A DNA stretch of 64,000 nucleotides, taken from assembly GCF_028737195.1 (NCBI RefSeq), contig NZ_JAQZAJ010000005.1, positions 62,001-126,000 of the forward strand, in the 5' to 3' direction. Positions 26,359 through 34,342 of this stretch are shown here, piece after piece (the stretch's first letter is position 1; every line of letters starts with the position of its first letter). The position numbers and the translations under genes are program-made. Source of the DNA: Pseudovibrio exalbescens. Lineage in GTDB: Bacteria > Pseudomonadota > Alphaproteobacteria > Rhizobiales > Stappiaceae. The notes beneath the pieces are model-generated. The model made no database searches. It saw only the letters and a program-made list of their open reading frames with translations, and was not told where the DNA came from.

Positions 26359-27540
26359 TTGAGTACATCCCCATTGAGAGCTGTCACCAAGGAGACGAGT
26401 TTTCTGGTTGGCGCCTTCACCGTTGGCATCTTCTACACCTACCCTGAGGCCCTGCTGGGCGCAGGTGCCCCGGTGCCAGTGTTGGCGCTGAGCTTTCTTT
26501 GGATTTTCGGTGCCATGCTGTGGGGCGCGTTCGGCGTTGTGCGCCATGCGGATTGTCTGGCGGTGCGGCTCGGCGAGCCCTATGGGACGCTGATCCTGAC
26601 CCTTTCTGTTATTGGCATCGAAGTCTCGCTGATCATATCGATCATGCTCACGGGCTCGGCCAATGCGACACTGGCAAGGGACACCATGCTGGCCGTGCTC
26701 AACATTGTGCTGAATGGCATGGTTGGCTTGTCGCTGCTGCTCGGCGGGCTGCGCCACGGAGAGCAACCCTTCAACACACAAGGGGCCCGCAGCTACCTTG
26801 CCGTGCTCATTCCTCTTGCGACGTTTTCCATGATCCTGCCGCGCTACACCACTTCGACCAGTGACCCTTCGCTGTCTCCGGTGCAGCAGATCACCTTCGC
26901 GCTGATTATTGTCATGCTGTACGCCGTGTTTCTCGCCATTCAAAGCAAGCGACACAAGTCGTTCTTCCAGCAGCCCTCCTCACACCCCGGCATTGCGCTC
27001 TCCTTCCTTCTGGAAGGTAAAAAAGAAGGCCTGGAGCCGGATACGATGAGCGATCATCACGACGACGAGCATGGCAACTTGGAGATCCATTCCACTCCCT
27101 ATCATGCGGCTTTGTTGCTGCTGACCATGCTTCCGATTGTGCTGCTTTCCAAGAAGCTGGCCGTCCTTGTTGATTTCGGCATTGACGAGATGGCCTTGCC
27201 TGTCGCCTTGGGCGGTGTGCTGGTCGCGCTTCTGGTGCTGACGCCCGAAGGCTTGAGCAGCTTCAAAGCGGCGCTGAACAACAAGGTCCAGCGCTCCATC
27301 AACATTTGCCTTGGCTCGGCACTAGCAACCATTGGCCTGACCGTGCCAGCGGTGCTGTTGGTGGCTGGCTTCCTGGACATTCACGTGGTGCTTGGCCTCA
27401 AGTCCACCGACATGGTGCTGTTGATCCTGACGCTTGCGCTCAGCCTCAACACCTTCAGCGGCACCCGCACCAACATGCTACAGGGCGCGGTTCATCTTGT
27501 GCTGTTCGTGGTGTACTTCGTTCTGATCTTCCAGCCTTAA
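26359..27540 (+). CDS. Calcium:proton antiporter (ChaA-like)
   Basis: A 393-residue CaCA-superfamily membrane protein with about 11 hydrophobic helices. The alpha-repeat motifs are visible: LSVIGIEVSLIISIML in the first half and VLTPEGLSSFKAALNNKVQR in the second, the latter with the conserved Glu. A His/Asp-rich loop (MSDHHDDEHGNLEIHSTPYH) separates the halves and may bind metal. The start is a TTG at 26359 (no ATG is available near it) with AGGA upstream, 8 bp after the nuclease stop, so cotranscription is likely. It overlaps the convergent SGNH hydrolase gene by 63 bp. Confidence 0.87.
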   Translation: MSTSPLRAVTKETSFLVGAFTVGIFYTYPEALLGAGAPVPVLALSFLWIFGAMLWGAFGVVRHADCLAVRLGEPYGTLILTLSVIGIEVSLIISIMLTGSANATLARDTMLAVLNIVLNGMVGLSLLLGGLRHGEQPFNTQGARSYLAVLIPLATFSMILPRYTTSTSDPSLSPVQQITFALIIVMLYAVFLAIQSKRHKSFFQQPSSHPGIALSFLLEGKKEGLEPDTMSDHHDDEHGNLEIHSTPYHAALLLLTMLPIVLLSKKLAVLVDFGIDEMALPVALGGVLVALLVLTPEGLSSFKAALNNKVQRSINICLGSALATIGLTVPAVLLVAGFLDIHVVLGLKSTDMVLLILTLALSLNTFSGTRTNMLQGAVHLVLFVVYFVLIFQP

Positions 27541-28254
27541 AACGGAAGGTGCCAAGGCTTCTTCCACCACGTGGTCAGCCCAGTCCTTGTTGCCCCGCTC
27601 AGAGGCATGAACGCCATCCTCGCAAAAGTGCACCCGGCCAATGCCCGGCATACTGGAAACCCACTGCCCACCCCGTTCTTCACAGAGAGTGCGTCCGATC
27701 TTGTTGATCATCGGACGTCTGAGGCCAAGCACATAAGCAAGGCCGGGCGTAAGCGCCGGAACACCGTGTGGAGACATGAGGCAGGACCAGAAGATCTTTG
27801 CGCCGGGGTACTTGGCTTTAAGCGCATAGATCAGCTCGCCAAACCCTTTTTTCCACTTGGTGCCGGAATGGAAGTTCTTCAGGTCATTGAAGCCGACGCT
27901 AACATAGATGTGGGTGTAATCGGTGGCTGGAAGGTGCGGCACGACCACATCGCAGAGCTGATTGGCTGTGGCGCTGTTAAAACCCGCCGCGCGCCATTCC
28001 ACGGCCCGCCCGGTTTGACGCGCCAGCGACTGGGCAAGCTGATAGGACAGACCGTTTTCAAGCGTGCCAATGCCAACACCGGCAACAGATGAATCCCCCA
28101 GTACCAGAAGGCGTAGTGGTGCTCCTGCGCCCTCAAAACGGCCTTCATAGGGACCGGTGCCAGGACGCAGACGCGGGGTTTTTAGCCGTGTGCGGATGCC
28201 TTCAACTGCGTATAGCGGGAACAAGGCCCATGAAAGCAAACTACTTAGACTCAT
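27478..28254 (-). CDS. SGNH/GDSL hydrolase with N-terminal anchor
   Basis: A 258-residue hydrolase. A hydrophobic N-terminus (LLSWALFPLYAVEGIR) precedes block I LLVLGDSSVAGVG, containing the catalytic Ser; GFND is block III; and DGVHASERGNKDWAD carries the Asp-x-x-His pair. It is an esterase or lipase of unknown substrate, membrane-attached or exported. The ATG at 28252-28254 directly abuts the T-tract of the upstream lysK terminator with no ribosome-binding site. The 3' end overlaps the convergent antiporter gene. Confidence 0.87.
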   Translation of the reverse strand: MSLSSLLSWALFPLYAVEGIRTRLKTPRLRPGTGPYEGRFEGAGAPLRLLVLGDSSVAGVGIGTLENGLSYQLAQSLARQTGRAVEWRAAGFNSATANQLCDVVVPHLPATDYTHIYVSVGFNDLKNFHSGTKWKKGFGELIYALKAKYPGAKIFWSCLMSPHGVPALTPGLAYVLGLRRPMINKIGRTLCEERGGQWVSSMPGIGRVHFCEDGVHASERGNKDWADHVVEEALAPSVLRLEDQNEVHHEQHKMNRAL

Positions 28255-28283
28255 AAAAAAGCCCCCTCTTGGTCAGAGGGGGC
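28255..28283 (-). terminator. lysK terminator abutting the SGNH start codon
   Basis: On the minus strand GCCCCCTCT pairs perfectly with AGAGGGGGC (9 bp, 5-base loop), followed by exactly six T and then the ATG of the SGNH hydrolase. It lies 7 bp after the lysK stop. Confidence 0.9.
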
Positions 28284-28289
28284 AATTCA

Positions 28290-29948
28290 TCACGCTCCGA
28301 GCTCTCCTGCAAGTGCTTTTGCAATCAGAGCTCGTGTCTCATCAATGCCGTAGAGGGCCACAAAAGACCCAAAACGCGGCCCCTTCTCCTGCCCCAGAAG
28401 TACTTGATAAATCGCAGAAAAGAAGTTCTGTGCAACCCCTGGGCGACCATCTGGACCTGGCTTTTCGACGTTCTGGTAACGCTCGATATTGCGACCAATG
28501 TCGTAAATTGCATTCTGAATATCGGCACCGTCCGTGTCCTTGTCCAGACCGGCCAAAACCGCATCCAACTGCTGGAGCATTTCCGTTTCAACTTCATCAG
28601 CCGGCTTAAATTGTTTGTTCGGCTTTACAAAGTCGTCGTAGTAGCGGATCGCATAACCCACCAGCTGATTGAGGATCGGGTGGGTTTGAGCACTGGTGCC
28701 CGGTGCGTAGCGAGAAATGAACGCCCACAGCACATCCGAGTTTTCCGCGTTTGATGCTGAGACCAGGTTCAGCAGCATGGCGAAAGAAATCGGCACTTCC
28801 TCTTGTGGCGGCTGACCGTTGTGAACATACCAGACCGGGTTCATGAGCTTTTGCTCAGGCTTCATGGTGGGGTATTTGTTCAAGAACGTGCAGTACTCGT
28901 CGACCGCCTTTGGGATCACGTCGAAGTAGAGCTTCTTGGCAGTCTTTGGCTTTTGATAGTTGAACAGCGACAGGCTCTCGTTGGACGCATATGTCAGCCA
29001 TTCTTCCATGGTCAGGCCATTCCCCTTGGACTTGGAGATCTTCTGGCCTTTTTCGTCGAGGAAAAGCTCGTAGTTGAAGCCCTCTGGCGCGGGCTTGCCC
29101 AGCGCACGGCAAATCTTGGAGGACAGGTTCACACTGTCGATCAAGTCCTTGCCTGCCATTTCGTAGTCCACGCCGAGAGCGTACCAACGCAGCGCCCAGT
29201 CGGCCTTCCACTGGCACTTTACGTGACCACCTGTGACTGGCACCTCAATGCGTTCGCTGGTCTCCGGGTCAATGTAGGTAACAGTGCCCTTTTCCACGTT
29301 GCGGTCGACCATTGGCACCTGCAGCACAATACCAGTGCGCGGGCAAATCGGCAGGAACGGAGAATAGGTGGCCTGACGCTCCTCACCAAGCGTTGGCAGA
29401 ATGATCGCCATCACGTCGTCATAGACTTCGAGCATGCGCAGCAGCGCCGCATCCAGCTTGCCCGAGGTGTAGTAGTCGGTAGATGAGGCAAACTCATAGT
29501 CAAAGCCGAAACGGTCGAGGAAAGCCATCAGTTTGGCGTTGTTGGACTGGGCAAAGCCCTCATACTCGCCGAACGGATCTGGTACGCGTGTCAACGGCTT
29601 GCCAAGGCTTTCGGCAAGCAGCTCCTGGTTTGGAACGTTGGTCGGCACCTTGCGGAAACCGTCCATATCGTCGGAGAAGCAGATGAGCTTGGTCTCGATC
29701 TTGTCTTCAGTCAGCAAACGGAACGCGGTGCGCACCATGGAGGTACGCGCCACTTCGCCGAAGGTGCCCATGTGCGGCAGACCGGAAGGACCATAGCCCG
29801 TCTCAAACAAGACGGGCCTCGGTTTGCCCTCTTTTTCGAGACGTTTGACCAGTTTGCGCGCTTCTTCGAAAGGCCAGGCTTTAGATACCTTGGCGGCCTC
29901 TATAAATTCAGGACTGAGGTCGAGCTGCGGCAAACGTTGATTGGTCAT
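28290..29948 (-). CDS. lysK: Lysyl-tRNA synthetase, class I
   Basis: A 552-residue class I LysRS, the form found in archaea and alphaproteobacteria instead of the class II enzyme. HIGH-like [12 protein letters not shown] (residues 55-65) and KMSKS-like KISKSKG (about residues 302-309) define the Rossmann catalytic core. It charges tRNA-Lys in the cytoplasm. The start is taken at the ATG of [15 protein letters not shown]; an ATG eight codons upstream lacks a ribosome site and family support. The gene ends in a strong terminator and is divergent from the TerB gene. Confidence 0.95.
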   Translation of the reverse strand: MTNQRLPQLDLSPEFIEAAKVSKAWPFEEARKLVKRLEKEGKPRPVLFETGYGPSGLPHMGTFGEVARTSMVRTAFRLLTEDKIETKLICFSDDMDGFRKVPTNVPNQELLAESLGKPLTRVPDPFGEYEGFAQSNNAKLMAFLDRFGFDYEFASSTDYYTSGKLDAALLRMLEVYDDVMAIILPTLGEERQATYSPFLPICPRTGIVLQVPMVDRNVEKGTVTYIDPETSERIEVPVTGGHVKCQWKADWALRWYALGVDYEMAGKDLIDSVNLSSKICRALGKPAPEGFNYELFLDEKGQKISKSKGNGLTMEEWLTYASNESLSLFNYQKPKTAKKLYFDVIPKAVDEYCTFLNKYPTMKPEQKLMNPVWYVHNGQPPQEEVPISFAMLLNLVSASNAENSDVLWAFISRYAPGTSAQTHPILNQLVGYAIRYYDDFVKPNKQFKPADEVETEMLQQLDAVLAGLDKDTDGADIQNAIYDIGRNIERYQNVEKPGPDGRPGVAQNFFSAIYQVLLGQEKGPRFGSFVALYGIDETRALIAKALAGELGA

Positions 29949-30180
29949 GGCTTTAAACCATCTAACTTTCATACTTGAGTGGAAAAAACTAAGCCTGTCC
30001 GCGAGAACTAACTGCGACAGGCTGCCGGAACTTAAGTAAAACAAGGGGCTCCGTCAATGACCGTTCGGTGACAATAGCAGTGCTCCCTTGCATCTATGTG
30101 GTTTTACCCCTAATCCTGCAGAATGAGTGAGCATGATGCTTCGGGTTTAAGCATCGACCCTTTCTAGAGACGAGAGAAAC

Positions 30181-30594
30181 ATGAATAAGCTACTGAGTGT
30201 TCAAGAAGCACTGGTCCATATTATGGTCATGACCGCCGCCGCTGATAGCAGCATGACAGATTCCGAGCTGCGGACGATTGGTGAAGTGGTCCAATTCATG
30301 CCTGTTTTCAGAGGGTTCGACGAGACGGAGCTGGTGCGCATCAGTGGTGAATGTGGCGAACGCATGAGCGCTGAAAACGGTCTGGGCGACACGCTGGACC
30401 TGATCGCACAGTCCCTGCCCTCAAAGCTCTATGACACAGGCTACGCGGTTGCTGTAGAAGTTGCCGCAGCGGACCTGCGCCTTCAGCAGGAAGAGCTACG
30501 CATGCTGCAGCTGTTCCGTGACCGCTTCAATCTGGACAAGCTCACGGTTGCGGCCATCGAGCGCGGCGCACAGGCGCGCTACCGCACCGAGTAA
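30181..30594 (+). CDS. TerB-family tellurite resistance-like protein
   Basis: A 137-residue all-helical protein of the TerB/YjlC-like type. The family pattern EALVHIMVMTAAADSSMTDSELRTIGEVV holds the acidic metal-binding helix, and the second half (VAAADLRLQQEELRMLQLFRDRF) repeats it, as usual for this fold. It is a standalone cytoplasmic gene with its own terminator. In most bacteria this family is not specifically linked to tellurite; a role in stress or membrane association is only suggested. Confidence 0.85.
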   Translation: MNKLLSVQEALVHIMVMTAAADSSMTDSELRTIGEVVQFMPVFRGFDETELVRISGECGERMSAENGLGDTLDLIAQSLPSKLYDTGYAVAVEVAAADLRLQQEELRMLQLFRDRFNLDKLTVAAIERGAQARYRTE

Positions 30595-30618
30595 GTTTCA
30601 TAGGGCTATTGGAATGGT

Positions 30619-30645
30619 AAGGCGGCTCTTTGGGCCGCCTTTTTT
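30619..30645 (+). terminator. Terminator after the TerB-like gene
   Basis: AAGGCGGC and GCCGCCTT form the stem around TCTTTGG, followed by a T-run. The A/T symmetry allows it to serve the convergent phosphotransferase gene (ending at 30655) as well. Confidence 0.88.
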
Positions 30646-30654
30646 GTTTGTTTC

Positions 30655-31662
30655 TCAGGCAATAGAATCAAAAGGCACAGGTTCCCGAACCTCAAGGCAA
30701 TGCATGAGTGCTTTCCTGACGGCGTTTGAACTTGGGAAAGGCTTGGTTTCAAAGCCTTGCTGTTCGCGCATGCGCTCAAACGCGAGCACCTTGGGCAGCC
30801 ACAACAGCTCACATACATGCAGCATGTCGTCGTTTACCCGGCCACCAGATGATTTGTAGCCTTCAAGGAACTGATTGTAGGCGTTCGTATCAGCCACCAG
30901 ATGGCCCTCCGCGTTCAATCGGGTCCAATGGCGCATCTTGACCAGATCCAATTCGGGAGGGGCAATCATCGCATTGTCCCAGTCGATCACCTTGAGGCCC
31001 TCTTCGGTATCCAGCCAGTTCAGGGGATGGTAATCGTTGTGGGCAAGCACAAAGCGTTCAGGCGTTTTGAGATGCGGGAGAACAGCATCCTTTACTCGAG
31101 CGGCCTCCAAATCAACACCGGTGAGCTTTTCCAGCTGCTCCAGTTGCACGCCCACCCAGTCTTCCGGGGCACGCCATTCTTCGTCCAAGCGCCGCTTGAA
31201 GCGGGAAAACTCAACCCGGTGAATACTGGCGAGCGTCTTGCCCGCGCGGGTGTAAATGTCGTGAGCCTTCTCCCGCCGATCATTCAGCCATTCATGCAAA
31301 ACAAATGCATGCGGTACCATGGTTCGGGCGAAGTCGAAGAAAACGGTCTCCGGCATGATGGGGTGACGTTCCCCCATGCCGATGGGCATTGAAGAAAGCC
31401 GTGCCACATGCCGATCCAGCTCTTCTTCGAGGTCATGTTCTGGCTCTTCACTCAAGGTCAGGAGCGCTGCAACCAGTGGATCTTTTGGAAACCCGGTCTC
31501 GTAACCAAACAGCTGCTCATTGGCACGCACGCGAATGCAGTAGCTACGCGCATAGTGATCGAGCCTGTAAATGTGATTGATCGCCCCTTTGAAGCTTGGA
31601 ACGGACGTTTTGTCCCGCAACAGCTCGTAGGCGGCGTTGTAAACCGCTTTGCTTGCCCGCAT
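30655..31662 (-). CDS. Phosphotransferase (APH/choline kinase-like fold)
   Basis: A 335-residue protein of the aminoglycoside phosphotransferase superfamily. The catalytic Brenner motif is FVLAHNDYHPLNWLD, followed by the DFG-like Mg site KVIDWDNAMIAPPELDLVK. The N-lobe is less typical but includes YCIRVRANEQLFGYE. Such genes often phosphorylate small metabolites or sugars, and a drug-resistance function is not implied. It is a single gene read toward the TerB terminator. Confidence 0.82.
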   Translation of the reverse strand: MRASKAVYNAAYELLRDKTSVPSFKGAINHIYRLDHYARSYCIRVRANEQLFGYETGFPKDPLVAALLTLSEEPEHDLEEELDRHVARLSSMPIGMGERHPIMPETVFFDFARTMVPHAFVLHEWLNDRREKAHDIYTRAGKTLASIHRVEFSRFKRRLDEEWRAPEDWVGVQLEQLEKLTGVDLEAARVKDAVLPHLKTPERFVLAHNDYHPLNWLDTEEGLKVIDWDNAMIAPPELDLVKMRHWTRLNAEGHLVADTNAYNQFLEGYKSSGGRVNDDMLHVCELLWLPKVLAFERMREQQGFETKPFPSSNAVRKALMHCLEVREPVPFDSIA

Positions 31663-31765
31663 GAATGCCCCGGCGTTTGGGACCCGCCTTGAGGCGAGTC
31701 ACAGCACGCTAAATTGTTGTTGGAGGAACCTGGCGCTGCACCCACCCGCAGGCCAAGCATCTCCC

Positions 31766-32161
31766 TTAATTCAGGGTACGCACTTGATCAGGCAGATCCA
31801 AGGAGAAAGCGGGGATCTCAACATCAAACCGCTCACCTGAGAGCGTTTCCATCTGGTAATCCCCAGACATGATGCCCGAGGGTGTCCCAAGCGGACAACC
31901 AGAGGTGTACTGGAAGCTACCACCCGGTTCTATAACGGGTTCTTCCCCAACGACACCAGCGCCGCGCACCTCTTGCAGGTGGCCGGTCTCGTCGATGATT
32001 TTCCAATGGCGCGCACGCAGGCAAACGGTGCGATCGCTGAAATTCTCTATTGCGACCTTATAGGCCCAAAAATACTGATCTTCTTCCGGTCGAGACTCCT
32101 CTGAAAGATAGTAGGGCTCGACAGTAACCTGTATGTCTCGGGTGATGGAGCGATACATCAC
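31766..32161 (-). CDS. apaG: ApaG domain protein
   Basis: A 131-residue ApaG protein with an Ig-like beta fold (DUF525). The diagnostic region QYFWAYKVAIENFSDRTVCLRARHW is followed by GVVGEEPVIEPGGSFQYTSGCPLGTPSG, the hallmark of the family. AAAGGA lies 9 bases before the ATG. The historic link to Mg2+/Co2+ efflux and to Ap4A hydrolase operons is weak; the biochemical role is unclear. Confidence 0.93.
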   Translation of the reverse strand: MMYRSITRDIQVTVEPYYLSEESRPEEDQYFWAYKVAIENFSDRTVCLRARHWKIIDETGHLQEVRGAGVVGEEPVIEPGGSFQYTSGCPLGTPSGIMSGDYQMETLSGERFDVEIPAFSLDLPDQVRTLN

Positions 32162-32421
32162 AAGTTTCCTTTAGTTATACGGCCTAGAGGTAGCCTTTTA
32201 TTGTTCCATTTTAATGCAGCACCGGCGTGGCGGACAAGCCCAAGCTAGCCTAGTGAAAATGTTCACTGAACTATGGTGGACACCTCGTTTCCATAGATGG
32301 GTCAAAGCCCTCGGCGTTCAAAGCCTCTCGCCACAACACAATACCCAGAGCTCCCCTAAAAGTTCTGGGCTTTGGCCGTGCAGCGGCCCTTGTCCGGCGA
32401 TCGACGACACCGTGCCGCGCC

Positions 32422-33030
32422 CTACCCCTCCAACAGCGCTTTCACCAGGAAAATGCGCGCGATGGCAGAGATAAAGCACACGCAGGCAAAGCCCCAGGCG
32501 ATGTAAACAAACAACGATGGGAAAAGGCAAAATGCGATAAAGACCGCAATGGTTTCGAGCCCTTCGGCCAAGCCACCCAGATAGTAGAATGACTTGATGC
32601 CTTGCGCCCGCGTGTTCATGCCGCGCTTTGCCGCCAGTGTCGCGAAGGCAAGGAACGTGGCGCCGTTCAGATAGAAGCTCAGCAGCAGAACAGCACCGGC
32701 CACAGCATTGCCCACCGGATCATAAACCACGAAGGCAAACGGAATGGCACCATAGAAAATGAAGTCGAACACGATATCGAGGAAGCCGCCAAGATCGGTT
32801 TTTTCGGTCGCGCGCGCCACCGCTCCGTCAAGGCCATCGGCCAATCGGTTGATGATGATCGCAACCAGCGCCGCCTCGAACTGTCCAAGAGCAATACAGA
32901 GCGCCGCTACGCCAGCGAACAACAGGCCGATGACCGAAACGGTATTGGCACTCAAGCCCGCATTGGCAATCATCTTGCCAAGTCGGTTCAGTGGTGGGTC
33001 AATGTATCGGCGCGCAGTGGCATCAAGCAT
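32422..33030 (-). CDS. CDP-alcohol phosphatidyltransferase family protein
   Basis: A 202-residue membrane enzyme. The family signature DGx2ARx8Gx3Dx3D is present as DGLDGAVARATEKTDLGGFL followed by DIVFD, with two metal-binding Asp pairs. About six hydrophobic helices follow. It would transfer a phosphatidyl group from CDP-diacylglycerol to an alcohol, but the acceptor (glycerol phosphate, inositol, archaetidyl-type) cannot be decided by eye. GGGAGAG precedes the ATG. Confidence 0.87.
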   Translation of the reverse strand: MLDATARRYIDPPLNRLGKMIANAGLSANTVSVIGLLFAGVAALCIALGQFEAALVAIIINRLADGLDGAVARATEKTDLGGFLDIVFDFIFYGAIPFAFVVYDPVGNAVAGAVLLLSFYLNGATFLAFATLAAKRGMNTRAQGIKSFYYLGGLAEGLETIAVFIAFCLFPSLFVYIAWGFACVCFISAIARIFLVKALLEG

Positions 33031-33137
33031 CAGGCTCTCCCTGAGTATTTATATACTACAGGGAATAGTAGGCCTTAAGCCAAATGGCTAGAGCACTCCG
33101 ACACATTATCCAGTCAAGTCTGATTGAGGACGTCCGC

Positions 33138-33938
33138 TCAGGTCTTTTCCGAGCTTTGGTTTCTCAGCTCTGCCACTTCGCGCCGCAAGGCCCGCACTTC
33201 CTGAAGCACCAGCTCTGTTTCCGAATGGATCAGCTGGCGATCCTTTTCAGCGCTTGCGTCGTGCTCCTGCTGCATGGCCGAAACCATGATACCAATGAAC
33301 AGGTTAAGCACCGTAAACGCAGTACACAGGATGAACGGCAGGAAGAAGAGCCACGCGCTTGGGTAAACCTCCATAACCGGACGAACAATGCCCATGCTCC
33401 AGCTTTCCAGCGTCATCACCTGAAACAGCGTATAGGCGGAGGCGGCGATCGAGCCAAACCAGTCCGGGAATGAGGCACCGTAAAGCTTGGTGGCCATCAC
33501 TGAGAACACATAGAACACCAGCGTCATCAGGAGGACCACAGACCCCATGCCCGGAAGCGCGGCCATCAGGCCGCCAATTACCTTGCGCAGCGAAGGCACC
33601 ACCGAAATGAGGCGGAGCACACGCAAGATACGCAGAGCACGAAGCACACTTGCAGGACCCGTTGCTGGCACCAAGGCAATGCCGATGATGAAGGTATCAA
33701 ACAGGTTCCACGCGCCGGTGAAGAAGCGTGGCCCATAGGCGAAGATGCGCAGGGTCAGTTCCACCACGAAAATGGCAAGGATGGTCCTGTCCATGGCGAT
33801 CAGCACGGGACCAAACGCGTCCATCGCTGTCTGACTGGTTTCCAGACCCAATGTGACTGCATTGATCAGAATAAGCGTGACAATGGTGTATTCCCAACGC
33901 TTGCCCTCAATGAGAGCACGAAGCCTCGCCCGCATCAT
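33138..33938 (-). CDS. Voltage-gated sodium channel, NavAb/NaChBac-like
   Basis: A 266-residue ion-transport protein with six transmembrane segments. S4 carries regularly spaced arginines (VLRALRILRVLRLISVVPSLRKVI region). The pore has FQVMTLESWSMG (about residues 170-181), whose selectivity filter TLESWSMG is the same as in the structurally characterised Arcobacter NavAb as I recall it. The C-terminus ends in a coiled-coil tetramerisation helix. The ATG at 33938 with AGG upstream is preferred; a TTG seven codons earlier also exists. It would be a homotetrameric inner-membrane channel. It stands alone. Confidence 0.9.
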   Translation of the reverse strand: MMRARLRALIEGKRWEYTIVTLILINAVTLGLETSQTAMDAFGPVLIAMDRTILAIFVVELTLRIFAYGPRFFTGAWNLFDTFIIGIALVPATGPASVLRALRILRVLRLISVVPSLRKVIGGLMAALPGMGSVVLLMTLVFYVFSVMATKLYGASFPDWFGSIAASAYTLFQVMTLESWSMGIVRPVMEVYPSAWLFFLPFILCTAFTVLNLFIGIMVSAMQQEHDASAEKDRQLIHSETELVLQEVRALRREVAELRNQSSEKT

Positions 33939-34174
33939 GTTCAACCTGATTTGATTCAAACTGAGGGTAACCTATGAATTACTACGAGTAGATCAAGGCC
34001 TGTTTCGACCGGTTTGTTCGCAATCCCTGAGTAATTTTGTGCATCTTGCCATCAGCGCGCGCAAACGGGCCGAAAAGCCTTGCCAGCTTCGCCAAGGACA
34101 ACTGGTTATCAACCTCTCCCTATTTCAAGCGCCTTGACACCTGCAGGTTCCTTGCTGATAAGAGCAACAAGCGC

Positions 34175-34248
34175 GCGGGTGTAGCTCAATGGTAGAGCAG
34201 TAGCTTCCCAAGCTAACGACGAGGGTTCGATTCCCTTCACCCGCTCCA
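34175..34248 (+). tRNA. tRNA-Gly (anticodon CCC)
   Basis: A cloverleaf is readable: acceptor GCGGGTG/CACCCGC, D arm GCTC-AATGGTA-GAGC, anticodon loop TTCCCAA with CCC at 34207-34209, T arm GAGGG-TTCGATT-CCCTT, discriminator T and an encoded CCA. The base pair at the base of the anticodon stem is G-A. Length 74 nt. Confidence 0.95.
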
Positions 34249-34342
34249 TTTCCGCTAGATTAACACTAGTAAACTTTCCCACACCGCTCTTCGAGATTTC
34301 TGGTAGGCTGCTCCACCTTCCGCAACGGAATGAGGCTACCTC

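Noticed and set aside
34175-34248. tRNA-Gly 3' end considered as an integration site
   Set aside because: No integrase, no repeated tRNA 3' end and no mobile genes are seen downstream.
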